A stretch of 64,000 nt of DNA from NCBI RefSeq assembly GCF_001861355.1, contig NZ_MASN01000041.1:1-64000 (forward strand). The letters are read 5' to 3'. This stretch comes from Natrialba sp. SSL1 (GTDB taxonomy: Archaea > Halobacteriota > Halobacteria > Halobacteriales > Natrialbaceae). How positions within the stretch are numbered: position 1 is the stretch's first letter; each line of letters opens with the position of its first letter. The notes under the pieces were generated by a model. That model saw only the letters and a program-made list of their open reading frames with translations. It did not search any database and had not been told where the DNA came from. Made by a program: the position numbers and the translations under genes. This document shows, piece by piece, positions 53,067 to 62,149 of this stretch.

Positions 53067-54377
53067 TCAGTAGACGTACTCGTCGGCCATCTCCGCGGGC
53101 GTAATCACGTCCAGCTCGCCCGCCGCCGCGTGCGCCTCGATCCGGGAGAGCGCCGCTTCGAACCCTGCCCGTGCGTCCCGACTCGAGAGTCGGTGGAACG
53201 CGAACGTCGTGATCCCGTTCCACCGGACCGTTCGTTCGAGCGCCGCCGTCGCCTCCTCGGGGGTCGGGTTGGCGAGCACCGAGCACCGGTGTGGGTTCCT
53301 CGCGAATCCCTGGGCGGACGAGCGCCCCGCGAACGCGAGATCGTAGTTCTCCCGGACGAGTTCGGACGCGGCCTCGGAGTACTGGGAGTAGGGATACGCA
53401 AAGAAGCGGCCCACGTCGTCGTACCCTTCGTCGGCGAGCCAGTCAACGGGGTCGACGACGGCCGCTTCCACACGGTCCGCGTCGGCGGCCTCGAGGTGCC
53501 GGCCAGCGGCGGACTGAACGCCGATCGTCCACCCTTCGTCGGCGAGTTCGCCGACCTGTTCGCGCGTGAGGCGGTCCTCCTCGGCTGACTCCCCGCCGCG
53601 GAGTCGCTCGGGCGGGACGAACGCGGCCGCCGGGATATCGGCCGAGGAGACGCGCGACAGCGCGTCGGTGTAGTGTTCCTCGTAGCCGCCGTGCAACTGG
53701 AGCAGCACTTTCCCCCGCTCCGGTTTGGGAACGAAGTGGAAGTCGTCGACCCACTGTCGGCCCTCGGCGTCGCCGCCGAACCAGCGGATGACCTGGAGGA
53801 CGACGACCTCGCTCAGGTCGGGATCGCCGCGCACGCGGGTGACCCCGAAGTTGTCGTGCGTGAGCGACGTCCCGCCCGGAAACTGCGTGCTGTACTCGAG
53901 GTAGTGGGCGTCCTCGTCCTGCAACTGGATGCGTACCACTCCCTGGTCCGTGTCGGTGGCCAGAGCGAGTCCAGGGGCGACATTCCGGACGTCGATAGGT
54001 TCGTCCAGTCGGCGGCGGATCCGGACTTGGCCTTCCGACTCCGGCGATGATGTCAGGAGCGCACACTGCGTTCCGTCGTACGAACGGCTCCTGTCAGCCT
54101 CGAGAAAGCCGATATCCTGCCACTCCCACCACTCGTCGAGATCCTCGAAATCGTCGAACGACCCGGCCAACTCCGGGTAGTCGTCCTGCTGGTCAGATCC
54201 GTCGGGGTCGTCGGTAGTGCCGTCGGTTGATCCGTCGTCGTCGGTCGATTCACCGCCATCGGTCGATTCGCTGCCGTCGCGGTCACCGCTGGCGTCCGGT
54301 TCGTCTGCTCCGCTGAGTTCCGTACACCCGGCAAAAACGGTCGCTGCACTCGTTGCGAGATACGCTCGTCGGTCCAT
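53067..54377 (-). CDS. Polysaccharide-deacetylase-fold lipoprotein lacking catalytic residues
   Basis: 436 residues. A signal with lipobox (LATSAATVFAGC) is followed by a Thr/Asp/Ser-rich linker. Residues about 70-205 form a beta-sandwich carbohydrate-binding-like domain; then the NodB-fold begins with VLLQLHGGYEEHYTDALSRV. Active members read TFDDGY here, so the metal-site Asp pair has become HG, and the later H-x3-H motif is SAAGRH-like (GWTIGVQSAAGRHLEAADAD). RFFAYPYSQYSEAASELVRE and GITTFAFHRLSSRDARAGFE retain the fold. It probably binds rather than deacetylates a glycan. Confidence 0.8.
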   Translation of the reverse strand: MDRRAYLATSAATVFAGCTELSGADEPDASGDRDGSESTDGGESTDDDGSTDGTTDDPDGSDQQDDYPELAGSFDDFEDLDEWWEWQDIGFLEADRSRSYDGTQCALLTSSPESEGQVRIRRRLDEPIDVRNVAPGLALATDTDQGVVRIQLQDEDAHYLEYSTQFPGGTSLTHDNFGVTRVRGDPDLSEVVVLQVIRWFGGDAEGRQWVDDFHFVPKPERGKVLLQLHGGYEEHYTDALSRVSSADIPAAAFVPPERLRGGESAEEDRLTREQVGELADEGWTIGVQSAAGRHLEAADADRVEAAVVDPVDWLADEGYDDVGRFFAYPYSQYSEAASELVRENYDLAFAGRSSAQGFARNPHRCSVLANPTPEEATAALERTVRWNGITTFAFHRLSSRDARAGFEAALSRIEAHAAAGELDVITPAEMADEYVY

Positions 54378-54769
54378 CGGTTCATCGAACGTACATCCTG
54401 GGTCGGTCGATTGTTATGTGCGACGTATCCCGACCGTGCACGGCTGTATCCCGGCGGTGCGCACCAGTAACCGGGTCGAGCGAGGAGGGCGCGACGACCG
54501 ATGTTCAGATGTCGGTCCTGCGGCCGCTATCGCCGTCTCGTTCCCTCTCCACGGGGAACGTACTCGAGTAGCAGCGAACTCGGAGCATCGTCGCCGTTCG
54601 CGTGACGAACGTTCACTAGTCACCACCTATCGCTCTCGCCGGCCGAACTGGTTCGGCCGGCTGCCGTGCAGTGGCAGTGGTCACTGACCCGGACTACCTG
54701 CAACAATGTTAATAATACAGAGTCCTAAGATAATAACTACTATTGGTGTCCATATAATGTTGTTAACTG
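54378..54769. other. Intergenic region upstream of the CobW-like gene
   Basis: About 390 bases, no supported gene. It has a 24-base perfect inverted repeat (54638-54661) and an A+T-rich end from about 54705 with AACAATGTTAATAAT and ATAATGTTGTTAACTG just before ATG 54770. The latter repeats look like an operator for a metal regulator. Confidence 0.5.
54638..54661. repeat. 24-base perfect inverted repeat
   Basis: GCCGGCCGAAC 54638-54648 pairs with GTTCGGCCGGC 54651-54661 over a two-base spacer. It lies between divergent genes (deacetylase-like and CobW-like), so a terminator is unlikely; an operator or fold-back element is possible. Confidence 0.6.
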
Positions 54770-56155
54770 ATGGACGATTCGATCCCCGTCACGGTACTGT
54801 CCGGAACGCTCGGCGCGGGCAAGACGACCGTGCTGAACCACCTCTTACACGAGAGCGACCGGGACCTCGCCGTGCTCGTCAACGACATGGGCGAGGTCAA
54901 CGTCGACGCCGAACAGGTCGCCGAATCCTCGGACATCGCGGACGAGGACGAGGAACTCGTCGAACTCTCGAACGGCTGTATCTGCTGTGAGTTGCGCGGC
55001 GACTTGCTCGATGCTGTCGGCGAACTCACTCGCAACTCGCAGGGCCGCAAGTTCGACGCGCTCGTCGTCGAGTCGACCGGCGTCGCCGAACCGCTGCCGG
55101 TCGCCCAGACCCTGACGCTCGGCTTCGACCAGTCGGATCTCGATCCGACCGAGTTCTACGAGGAAACCGGCATCGAGCCGCTCGAGAACTGCCACCTCGA
55201 TACGACCGTTACGGTCGTCGACGCCCACCAGTTCCAGACCGCGATGGAGTCGGACGAGCGCCTCGACGACGATGGCACCGAGAAACACCTCGGCGATCTC
55301 CTCATCGAGCAGGTCGAGTTCTGTGACGTGCTCGTACTCAACAAGTGCGACCTCGTAGACGATGAGACGCTCTCCCAGATCGAGCAGACGCTCGGCGTAC
55401 TCCAGCCGCGCGCGAAACTCATCCGAGCGGAACACGGCCGCATCGAGCCCGACGACCTCGTCGAGACCGACCGGTTCGACTTCGAGGCGGCCCGTCACTC
55501 CGCAGGGTGGATTCAGGAGCTCCAGGAACCCCACCAGTCCGCCGAGGAAGAACACGGCATCACCTCGTTCGTTTTCGAGGCACGCCGGCCGTTCCATCCC
55601 GAACGGTTCGCCGACCTGCTCGATCGGTTCCCCGATTCGGTCGTTCGGGCGAAGGGGCACTTCTGGCTCGCCAGCGGCGAGGATGACCAAAGCGGAGCCT
55701 CGACGACGGAAACGGGAGCGAAGCGACAGGTGAGCCGCGAGGACGAGGCCCTCACGGTCAACGTCGCCGGACAGTCTATTCGGGTCGCTCCTGGTGGACA
55801 GTGGATCGACTCCCTCCCAGCGGCCGAGCGCCAGGAACGGCTCGAATCGAATCCGGAACTCGAGTCCACGTGGCACGAGCGATGGGGTGACCGACACACC
55901 CGGCTGGTGTTGATCGGCGCAGAGATGGATCACGAGGCGGTTCGTGCGGATCTCGAGGACTGTCTGCTCACGGACGTGGAACTGGCTGCTGACAATCCAA
56001 CGTACGAGGATCGCTTCCCGACGTTCGAGGTGCCGGCGGAAGACGGGGCGTCACCGGACGACGCTCCAGCGGACGAACAGGAGGCCGAGCGAGCCGAAGA
56101 TGAGTCGGTGTCGAGCGCTGCCGGAGATGCAGAGGAGATTGGCATTGCGGATTGA
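54770..56155 (+). CDS. CobW/COG0523-family GTPase (metal chaperone)
   Basis: 461 residues. Walker A VLSGTLGAGKTTVLNHLLHE, the COG0523 metal motif ELSNGCICCELRGDLLDAVG (C-x-C-C), ESTGVAEPLPVAQTL and the G4 motif LVLNKCDLVDDETL are all intact. The C-terminal domain has HGITSFVFEARRPFHPERFA and WHERWGDRHTRLVLIG, plus an acidic disordered tail. Such GTPases insert zinc or other metals into client proteins. The A+T-rich region upstream holds possible metal-responsive operator repeats. Confidence 0.9.
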   Translation: MDDSIPVTVLSGTLGAGKTTVLNHLLHESDRDLAVLVNDMGEVNVDAEQVAESSDIADEDEELVELSNGCICCELRGDLLDAVGELTRNSQGRKFDALVVESTGVAEPLPVAQTLTLGFDQSDLDPTEFYEETGIEPLENCHLDTTVTVVDAHQFQTAMESDERLDDDGTEKHLGDLLIEQVEFCDVLVLNKCDLVDDETLSQIEQTLGVLQPRAKLIRAEHGRIEPDDLVETDRFDFEAARHSAGWIQELQEPHQSAEEEHGITSFVFEARRPFHPERFADLLDRFPDSVVRAKGHFWLASGEDDQSGASTTETGAKRQVSREDEALTVNVAGQSIRVAPGGQWIDSLPAAERQERLESNPELESTWHERWGDRHTRLVLIGAEMDHEAVRADLEDCLLTDVELAADNPTYEDRFPTFEVPAEDGASPDDAPADEQEAERAEDESVSSAAGDAEEIGIAD

Positions 56156-56185
56156 CGAAGTGCGAACTGAACGAGGGTACACCCA

Positions 56186-56539
56186 GTGACAGATCACGAT
56201 TCAGAGAGACAGGCTGACGCACAGTCGTCGTCATCATCGCCATCGTCGTCACCGCCGTCGCCACCGACCTCGTCACCGACGCAATCGCCGTCCGCTGCCG
56301 GCGGGAGCGCAGGTGGAGAGCACGGCTCCGGCCGGGATGAACTACGCGAGGCGAAACGCTGCGAGGAACAACTACACGAGGAGACCGATGTCTCCCCGTG
56401 TTATCAGGCATACGTCGACCAAACCGACCAGGGTCGTGCCGTCTGCACCATCTACTCCGAATTCAATGCGAGTACGGCCCGGGACACCTGGATCAGGGCT
56501 GTCGGCGACGCCTTCGTCTCACGCGAGGAGTGTCGGTAG
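56186..56539 (+). CDS. Conserved haloarchaeal hypothetical protein with Ser/Pro-rich N-terminus
   Basis: 117 residues from GTG 56186, 31 bases after the CobW stop. Residues 13-47 are Ser/Pro-rich and disordered (SSSSPSSSPPSPPTSSPTQS). The conserved part is DVSPCYQAYVDQTDQGRAVC then TIYSEFNASTARDTWIRAVG and DAFVSREECR, which resembles a short haloarchaeal domain of unknown function (DUF7511-like, uncertain). Three Cys residues are present. It may share the CobW transcript. Confidence 0.6.
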   Translation: MTDHDSERQADAQSSSSSPSSSPPSPPTSSPTQSPSAAGGSAGGEHGSGRDELREAKRCEEQLHEETDVSPCYQAYVDQTDQGRAVCTIYSEFNASTARDTWIRAVGDAFVSREECR

Positions 56540-56688
56540 CGAACCAGATCGTTGCAGCCGTGACGCTCACCGAACGTGCCTACTATCGGCTCACACTCAC
56601 TCGCATCCACCACCCGCCTCATCATGACTCACACGACAACTGGCAACGAGAACACCATCACACTCAAACCAACACCAACACTATCACC

Positions 56689-56946
56689 ATGTCCACTCAC
56701 TTCCAAACCGTAATGAAAACCGCCGTCAGCGACCAGCAGCGATACGACGCACTCGCCGAACTCGCCGCCAGCGACGACCGAACCGCCCTCGGCGTCATCG
56801 TCCGCACCGGCGGCCTCCGGGGCGAGTTCCGCCGGCAGGCACTCGAGTACCTGGCTGACTGTCACGCGACGACCGAACTCGAGTCGCTCGCCGAGGAGAC
56901 GACGATCGAGCGGTCGTTGCGGCGGCGAGCGGCTGTGTTGGCGTAG
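56689..56946 (+). CDS. Small HEAT-like helical protein
   Basis: 85 residues from ATG 56689 (MSTHFQTVMKTAVSDQQRYD), within a longer frame. DALAELAASDDRTALGVIVR, GGLRGEFRRQALEYLADCHA and ELESLAEETTIERSLRRRAA look like two or three helix pairs with HEAT/adaptor spacing. I do not know a function. The frame ends in the GTT-rich tract before purU. Confidence 0.6.
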   Translation: MSTHFQTVMKTAVSDQQRYDALAELAASDDRTALGVIVRTGGLRGEFRRQALEYLADCHATTELESLAEETTIERSLRRRAAVLA

Positions 56947-56948
56947 GT

Positions 56949-57006
56949 GCTGTTGTTGCGGTTGCGATTGCGGTTGTGGTTGCTGTTGTGGCTGCTGCTG
57001 CCGCCG
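56949..57006. repeat. GTTGYG-type hexanucleotide tract upstream of purU
   Basis: GTTGTTGCGGTTGCGATTGC and GGTTGTGGTTGCTGTTGTGG repeat in six-base steps. It lies between the small helical protein gene and purU and does not belong to either product. Confidence 0.6.
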
Positions 57007-57162
57007 AGGGGGCCACGTTCGGACAGCAGTGGTATCGATTCACTCTCAGTGGCGGCGCGGAAAGCAGGACTTTTAGCCGCCCATAGACTGAGGTGCGTAC
57101 TGATACTTGATGCTACTGCAGATGTTGACGACCCGACGAACGCTCGAGCGGAGGTGGCCACG

Positions 57163-58113
57163 ATGACGACAGACGTGACTGAAATTACGGTGATCGGAGA
57201 CGACGACACCGGGCTCGTTGCCCGTGTAACGAGCCTCCTGTTCGAGCGCGGGATCAACATCGAAGACCTCGATCAGGCGGTTCGCGACGGCGTCTTCCGG
57301 ATGTACCTCGCCGTCGACACCTCGGAAATGGTCTGTACCGAGGAGACACTTCGCGAGGATCTGCACGAACTCGGCGAGGATCTCAGCCTCGACGTGCAGG
57401 TTCGGTTCCCGGCTGACCGGGAGACCCAGCAGATCGCCGTCCTCGGAACGAAGGAGAGCCACTGTCTCGAGGCGCTGTTCGAGGCCTGGGCGAACGACGA
57501 ACTCGGTGCCGACATCGGCGTCGTCATCGGCAACCACGACGACCTCCAGCCGTTGGCCGAACACTACGGCGTCCCGTTCCACGACATCGGCGACGAGAAG
57601 GGCCAACAGAACGAGGAACGCCTGCTCGAAGTCCTGGCGGAGTACGACGCCGACCTCATCGTGCTCGCCCGCTACATGCGCATCCTGAGTCCGAACGTCG
57701 TCTTCCGCTACGAGGACCGCATCATCAACGTCCACCCGTCGCTGCTGCCGGCGTTCCCCGGTGCCGAAGCGTACCGACAGGCCGTCGAGGAAGGCGTTCG
57801 CGTCGCCGGCGTGACCGCCCACTACGTGACGACCGACCTCGACCAGGGGCCGATCATCACCCAGCGCGCGTTCGACGTGCCGGACGACGCCGACGTCGAC
57901 GACATGAAACGCCGAGGCCAGCCACTCGAGGCGGACGCGCTCCTCGAGGCGGTCAAGCTCCACCTCAACGGCGACGTCTCCGTCCACCGCGGCCGAACGA
58001 CGGTTCGGGAAAACGGCACCGGCTACCAGCTCGGCCTCCCCACGGAAATCGACGAGGTGTCGCCCGACCGGCCGGTCGACGGCATTGGAAGCGTCGTCGC
58101 AGACGACGGCTGA
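57163..58113 (+). CDS. purU: Formyltetrahydrofolate deformylase PurU
   Basis: 316 residues from ATG 57163, with GGAGGTGGCCACG upstream as ribosome site; the frame is open further 5'. An N-terminal ACT domain (ITVIGDDDTGLVARVTSLLF, GINIEDLDQAVRDGVFRMYL) is followed by a formyltransferase-type catalytic domain: VIGNHDDLQPLAEHYGVPFH, LIVLARYMRILSPNVVFRYE and HPSLLPAFPGAEAYRQAVEE (active-site His), VTAHYVTTDLDQGPIITQ (Asp). It releases formate from 10-formyl-THF, balancing one-carbon units for purine synthesis. Confidence 0.94.
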   Translation: MTTDVTEITVIGDDDTGLVARVTSLLFERGINIEDLDQAVRDGVFRMYLAVDTSEMVCTEETLREDLHELGEDLSLDVQVRFPADRETQQIAVLGTKESHCLEALFEAWANDELGADIGVVIGNHDDLQPLAEHYGVPFHDIGDEKGQQNEERLLEVLAEYDADLIVLARYMRILSPNVVFRYEDRIINVHPSLLPAFPGAEAYRQAVEEGVRVAGVTAHYVTTDLDQGPIITQRAFDVPDDADVDDMKRRGQPLEADALLEAVKLHLNGDVSVHRGRTTVRENGTGYQLGLPTEIDEVSPDRPVDGIGSVVADDG

Positions 58114-58322
58114 TATCGAACCCACTTCGGCCTCCGTACTCGAGTACTAGCAGGTGAACGGACGCGGTCTGTGGGTCGCGTATCACTGGCACGGATGCCA
58201 CTGTTTCGGAACCGAGTGAATTAGTTCTCAATTGTCGCACGATCGTCGCATATCGTTTTCGAACGGGTAGTTATTCGTCTATATCCGAAACGTTCATCAC
58301 CCGCACGGAAAGATATACAAAC

Positions 58323-58496
58323 ATGACTCCCAGAACGGAGCCACTCGATCGGCAGATGGGAACTGACTCCGACGTGGTCGCCGCGGTTGACGAAATCGAC
58401 GGCGAGACGCAGTTCATCGTCGCCGATATCGCTCGTGACGACGCGTGGCTTTCGGCGACACCGTCGAGCGCCGCCGAACTCGAGCGGTGGCGATAA
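58323..58496 (+). CDS. 57-residue haloarchaeal micro-protein (DUF7556-like)
   Basis: MTPRTEPLDRQMGTDSDVVA, then AAVDEIDGETQFIVADIARD followed by DAWLSATPSSAAELERWR and a TAA stop. The acidic composition and the FIVADIARDDAWLS motif match small conserved haloarchaeal proteins (DUF7556-like, from memory). AAAGATATACAAAC precedes the ATG. Function unknown. Confidence 0.75.
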   Translation: MTPRTEPLDRQMGTDSDVVAAVDEIDGETQFIVADIARDDAWLSATPSSAAELERWR

Positions 58497-58575
58497 TCCG
58501 TTGGGAACCAATTGTGCCGCCGCGATGCAGTCGTGCTGCTGGTAGTACTGGAGCCGGTTGGCGGTAGTTTTCACG

Positions 58576-58989
58576 TCACTGCTCCCGCTCGTCGTGATCG
58601 ACAGTGACGCCTTCGAACAACGGCTGGAGCTCCGCGTCCAACTGTGCGGTCAGATTCTCTCGTTCGCCCATCGTGAGCGAGGCCGCGATTGCGTCCGTTA
58701 CGGCCTCGATATAGCGCGCTACGTCGTCGGACTCGGGGTCATCCTCTTGGAGTCGCTCGCTGACCCGGTTCGTGAAGTCGTCCCGGTCGTAGCCTGCACC
58801 GTCGTGGGTTGCGTCTGCCAGGCGGTCGCCGAGTTCAGGCGGGAGTTGGCGGGCGACATCTTCGGCTTGCCCCTGGGTCAGGGTTTCGCCGAGGGTGTCG
58901 AGGACGGCCGCGGTTGCGGTTTCGGTTCGGTCTCTGGTGTCGAGGTGGCTGCGTTCCTGAACGTGGCCGTAGAACTCATCGAGTTGCAT
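58576..58989 (-). CDS. DUF2267 domain protein
   Basis: 137 residues from ATG 58989 (MQLDEFYGHVQERSHLDTRD). DTRDRTETATAAVLDTLGET, LTQGQAEDVARQLPPELGDR and VARYIEAVTDAIAASLTMGE are the helical repeat landmarks of DUF2267, common in bacteria and archaea without known function. The frame to 59097 adds a non-conserved leader. Confidence 0.88.
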   Translation of the reverse strand: MQLDEFYGHVQERSHLDTRDRTETATAAVLDTLGETLTQGQAEDVARQLPPELGDRLADATHDGAGYDRDDFTNRVSERLQEDDPESDDVARYIEAVTDAIAASLTMGERENLTAQLDAELQPLFEGVTVDHDEREQ

Positions 58990-59153
58990 GGCTGGGCGTT
59001 CACGAGACAGGAGTATCTGGGTTGGGCACTCAGGTGCAAGGCGCTCTGGGGTCGTGTTAGTGGCGTTCATCCGATGTGAGACACACCGCGTGTGCACCTG
59101 GGAACATGTGCTACTGTACGTTTATCGTCGGTACTCTCGTACTATGGGTTGGT

Positions 59154-60467
59154 ATGGCACAACACGAAGTGAGAGAGACGATTGTCGTGGATCAGTACAC
59201 GCGCGGCCTCGTTGGGCCGGACCAGGAGTGGGCGGGCACTGTCGCCGACGGCGGAACGATCGAGACGTACACGCCGCCGGCGTGCTGGGGGCCGATGATC
59301 ACGCCCGAGTTCCGCGGCGGGCACGAGGTCACACGACCGATCCGCGTCGAGAACGCCGAAGTCGGTGACGCCGTCGCACTAACCATCCGGGACATCGAGG
59401 TGACGAGTCTCGCGACGAGCACGGGGACAATGCGCGAGCGCGAGGGTGCGTTCGGGGACGACCCGTTCGTCGACCACCGCTGTCCCGAGTGTGGCACCGA
59501 GTGGCCCGAGTCGGTCGTCGAGGGGACCGGCGAGGACGCGATTCGCTGTGCGGAGTGCGGCGCGAACGCCTCCGCGTTCGGGTTCGAGTACGGCTACACC
59601 GTCGTCTTCGACGAGGACCGTACTGTCGGCGTCACTATGGACGAGGCCGGTGCTCACGAACTCGCCACAGACGCCGAGGACGTGATGGACATCCCCGAGA
59701 ACTCGCGTCAGCACCCAATCTTGCTGTACGAACCCTCGGAGATGCCCGGCACACTCGGCCGTCTGCGCCCCTTCATCGGCAACGTCGGGACCACGCCGCC
59801 GGTCGAACTCCCCGACTCGCACAACGCCGGCGACTTCGGCCAGTTCCTGCTCGGTGCCGACCACGACTGGGGACTCGAGAGCGAGGCCGAACTCGAGAAG
59901 CGGACCGATGGCCACATGGATATCTCCGACGTGCGCGCCGGTGCGACGCTCATCTGTCCCGTGAAAGTCGACGGCGCGGGCGTCTACGTCGGTGATCTGC
60001 ACGCGAACCAGGGCGACGGCGAACTCTCACTGCATACGACCGACGTGAGCGGGACTGTGACGATGGACATCGAGGTCATCAAGGGACTCGACATCGACGG
60101 GCCGATCCTCCTGCCGAACGAGGAAGATCTGCCGTTCATCAGCAAACCCTACAGCGACGACGAACTGGCGACCGGTCGCGAACTCGCCGCCGCCCACGGC
60201 GTCGATCTCGCGGACGATATGGGTCCGATCCAGGTCATCGGAAGCGGCGCGACGATCAACGACGCAACCGAGAACGCGTTCGACCGAGCCGGCACGCTGC
60301 TCGACATGACCGAGGGCGAAGTCCGCGGGCGGTGTACGTTCACCGGCGGCGTTCAGATCGGACGGCTGCCGGGTGTCGTCCAGCTCGACATGCTCGCTCC
60401 GATGGATCGGCTCGAAGAACAGGGGCTCGCACCGCTGGTGCGTGAACAGTACGATCTGGATGGCTGA
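59154..60467 (+). CDS. Acetamidase/formamidase family protein with zinc-ribbon insert
   Basis: 437 residues from ATG 59154 (MAQHEVRETIVVDQYTRGLV). The FmdA/AmdA family is shown by ACWGPMITPEFRGGHEVTRP, RPFIGNVGTTPPVELPDSHN and VYVGDLHANQGDGELSLHTT. Between residues about 104 and 142 are DHRCPECGTEWPES and IRCAECGANASAFGF, giving a two-CxxC zinc ribbon absent from typical bacterial enzymes. It should hydrolyse formamide or small amides to ammonia. It stands alone. Confidence 0.9.
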   Translation: MAQHEVRETIVVDQYTRGLVGPDQEWAGTVADGGTIETYTPPACWGPMITPEFRGGHEVTRPIRVENAEVGDAVALTIRDIEVTSLATSTGTMREREGAFGDDPFVDHRCPECGTEWPESVVEGTGEDAIRCAECGANASAFGFEYGYTVVFDEDRTVGVTMDEAGAHELATDAEDVMDIPENSRQHPILLYEPSEMPGTLGRLRPFIGNVGTTPPVELPDSHNAGDFGQFLLGADHDWGLESEAELEKRTDGHMDISDVRAGATLICPVKVDGAGVYVGDLHANQGDGELSLHTTDVSGTVTMDIEVIKGLDIDGPILLPNEEDLPFISKPYSDDELATGRELAAAHGVDLADDMGPIQVIGSGATINDATENAFDRAGTLLDMTEGEVRGRCTFTGGVQIGRLPGVVQLDMLAPMDRLEEQGLAPLVREQYDLDG

Positions 60468-60550
60468 TACCGGATCGGTTCCGCTCTTGGCTCTGGAACC
60501 GGGCCGGACCGAGAAATCGGCGAGAAGACGACCAAGTCGGCGACAGTGTG

Positions 60551-60754
60551 TTAGTCGGCTTCGTTGGCGTTCGTCTCGAGTGCGGGGCCACCGTGTGGGG
60601 CAGTTTCCGACGAGTCACCGGAGACGACCGGGGCGAGTGCGAGGGACACCATCGCGACGACGAAGACGGCGAGCATCACGCTCGCGACGATAGTGATACC
60701 GTACATTGGGTCAAACGGGGCGATACTTGATGCGACGCTCGTGGCAAACGTCAT
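60551..60754 (-). CDS. Small membrane protein
   Basis: 67 residues with one strong helix at about 18-42 (YGITIVASVMLAVFVVAMVS) and an acidic C-terminus (SGDSSETAPHGGPALETNAN). The other strand has an open frame of similar length, but this one has a membrane segment and acidic ending expected of a haloarchaeal protein. No family recognised. Confidence 0.5.
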   Translation of the reverse strand: MTFATSVASSIAPFDPMYGITIVASVMLAVFVVAMVSLALAPVVSGDSSETAPHGGPALETNANEAD

Positions 60755-60901
60755 GTGCGCTCAGTAACTCCTCGTTACTCGGCGCATATGAGGATTACTG
60801 TCTGCATCGAGTCGGGAATCGAACCAGTTCGGGTGACCGTCGGTGCACAGCAAAACAACTCCGCAACGTGCGTCCGGGAACGATCTGAAACGTGGCTGTG
60901 C

Positions 60902-61930
60902 TTACAGGCGCTGAACAGCGCCGATCGCCGACGAGAGCGGCGGCGCGTCGAACAGTTCCTGGCCGGTGTAGGCGTTGGCCCCCGCACAGTACATGTTCCG
61001 GGCAGTAGTTAGCACGTCCTCGTCGAGCGGCTGTGGATCGCGATCACACAGCGACTTCCAGTTCGCGACGTTCTCCTGTTTCGCCTCGGCCTTCGCGGCC
61101 TTGACCGCCTGCACCCACTCCGGCTGCGTGCGCTTGTGGTGCTGGCGCAGGACTTCCTTCGAGAGCTGTGTTCCCTCGTAGCTGAAGCGATTCTCGTCGA
61201 ACGTACCGACGACGTCTGCAACACGGACCTCGCCGTCGTAGTAGAGACACTCGATCTTGCCGTCCTGGTGAGTCAGTCCGGCCGACTCGGCCTGTTCCGT
61301 GATGATCCGGTTGACCTCTCGGGCGAGGTCCGCGAGCACGTCGATATCGGCTCGACCGGCGATCGAATCCGCTTCCTCCCGATCGAGGTAGCGATCTCCC
61401 TCCTCGTACTTCGTGGAGAACTCGACGATCGGCTCGTCGAGATCGACCGCTCCCTCCGGCCAGCTTTCGAAGTCGAGTCCGTGGTCTTCGGGATCGGTTC
61501 GGCTGCGTAGACTCGACCCAATCGGCACCTCGTTGCGGAAGATGATCTCGAGCGGGATCAGATAATTGTGGCCGGCAACCTCGTGGTAGTGGTCGTAGTC
61601 GTAGTCTCGCCCCTCGTTTGGGAGGTCGGGAACCTGCGTCAGGTCGATCGCCATCTGCCAGGGTGGGCGGGAGGCGTCCGCGAGTCGGATGACTTCACCG
61701 TCCTCGATGACGCCGCGGTAGTGGGTCGCGACGCCTTCGGACTCGAGTAGCTCGAAGTTGTACGCGCCCATGGTACAGAGACTTGCGCCCTTTTCGGCGA
61801 TCTGGTCGGGCATCTTCCCCCAGTCGAAGACGGAGTAGTCGTCGGTGAAGACGAAGAGGCCGCGACCGAGGTCGGTTTCGGTCGCTTCCTCGTCGATCTG
61901 GAACTCCTTGACGCTCGTCACGTTCGCCAC
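60902..61930 (-). CDS. purC: SAICAR synthetase PurC
   Basis: 342 residues. [20 protein letters not shown] opens the fold; [20 protein letters not shown] is the ATP-side motif; [20 protein letters not shown] and the later [20 protein letters not shown] with [20 protein letters not shown] are the catalytic segments. [20 protein letters not shown] precedes the C-terminus. It joins CAIR and aspartate to give SAICAR in purine synthesis. It is slightly longer than bacterial PurC, as in haloarchaea. Confidence 0.93.
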   Translation of the reverse strand: MANVTSVKEFQIDEEATETDLGRGLFVFTDDYSVFDWGKMPDQIAEKGASLCTMGAYNFELLESEGVATHYRGVIEDGEVIRLADASRPPWQMAIDLTQVPDLPNEGRDYDYDHYHEVAGHNYLIPLEIIFRNEVPIGSSLRSRTDPEDHGLDFESWPEGAVDLDEPIVEFSTKYEEGDRYLDREEADSIAGRADIDVLADLAREVNRIITEQAESAGLTHQDGKIECLYYDGEVRVADVVGTFDENRFSYEGTQLSKEVLRQHHKRTQPEWVQAVKAAKAEAKQENVANWKSLCDRDPQPLDEDVLTTARNMYCAGANAYTGQELFDAPPLSSAIGAVQRL

Positions 61931-62149
61931 CTCACGCTGGTACGGAACCGGTCACCGTCGTCCATACCTCAGATGCCGCGGGCGTGGGTCAAGAAGGTTT
62001 CAGTATCGGTTGGCCAGTGAGCGCCCCAGCGCCAACCTGTTCGCTTGTCGCTGCATCCTGCACCTTGTCTCTGCGTGTCATTAACTCGTGGTACTGTTGC
62101 GCATGATGGGCCACAAACACTTTTCCGTGGTAGCAGCCACGTTCAGGAA

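Noticed and set aside
60800-60880. Possible tRNA suggested by GGGAATCGAACC on the plus strand
   Set aside because: Flanking arms do not pair into a 5-bp T-stem or a 7-bp acceptor stem.
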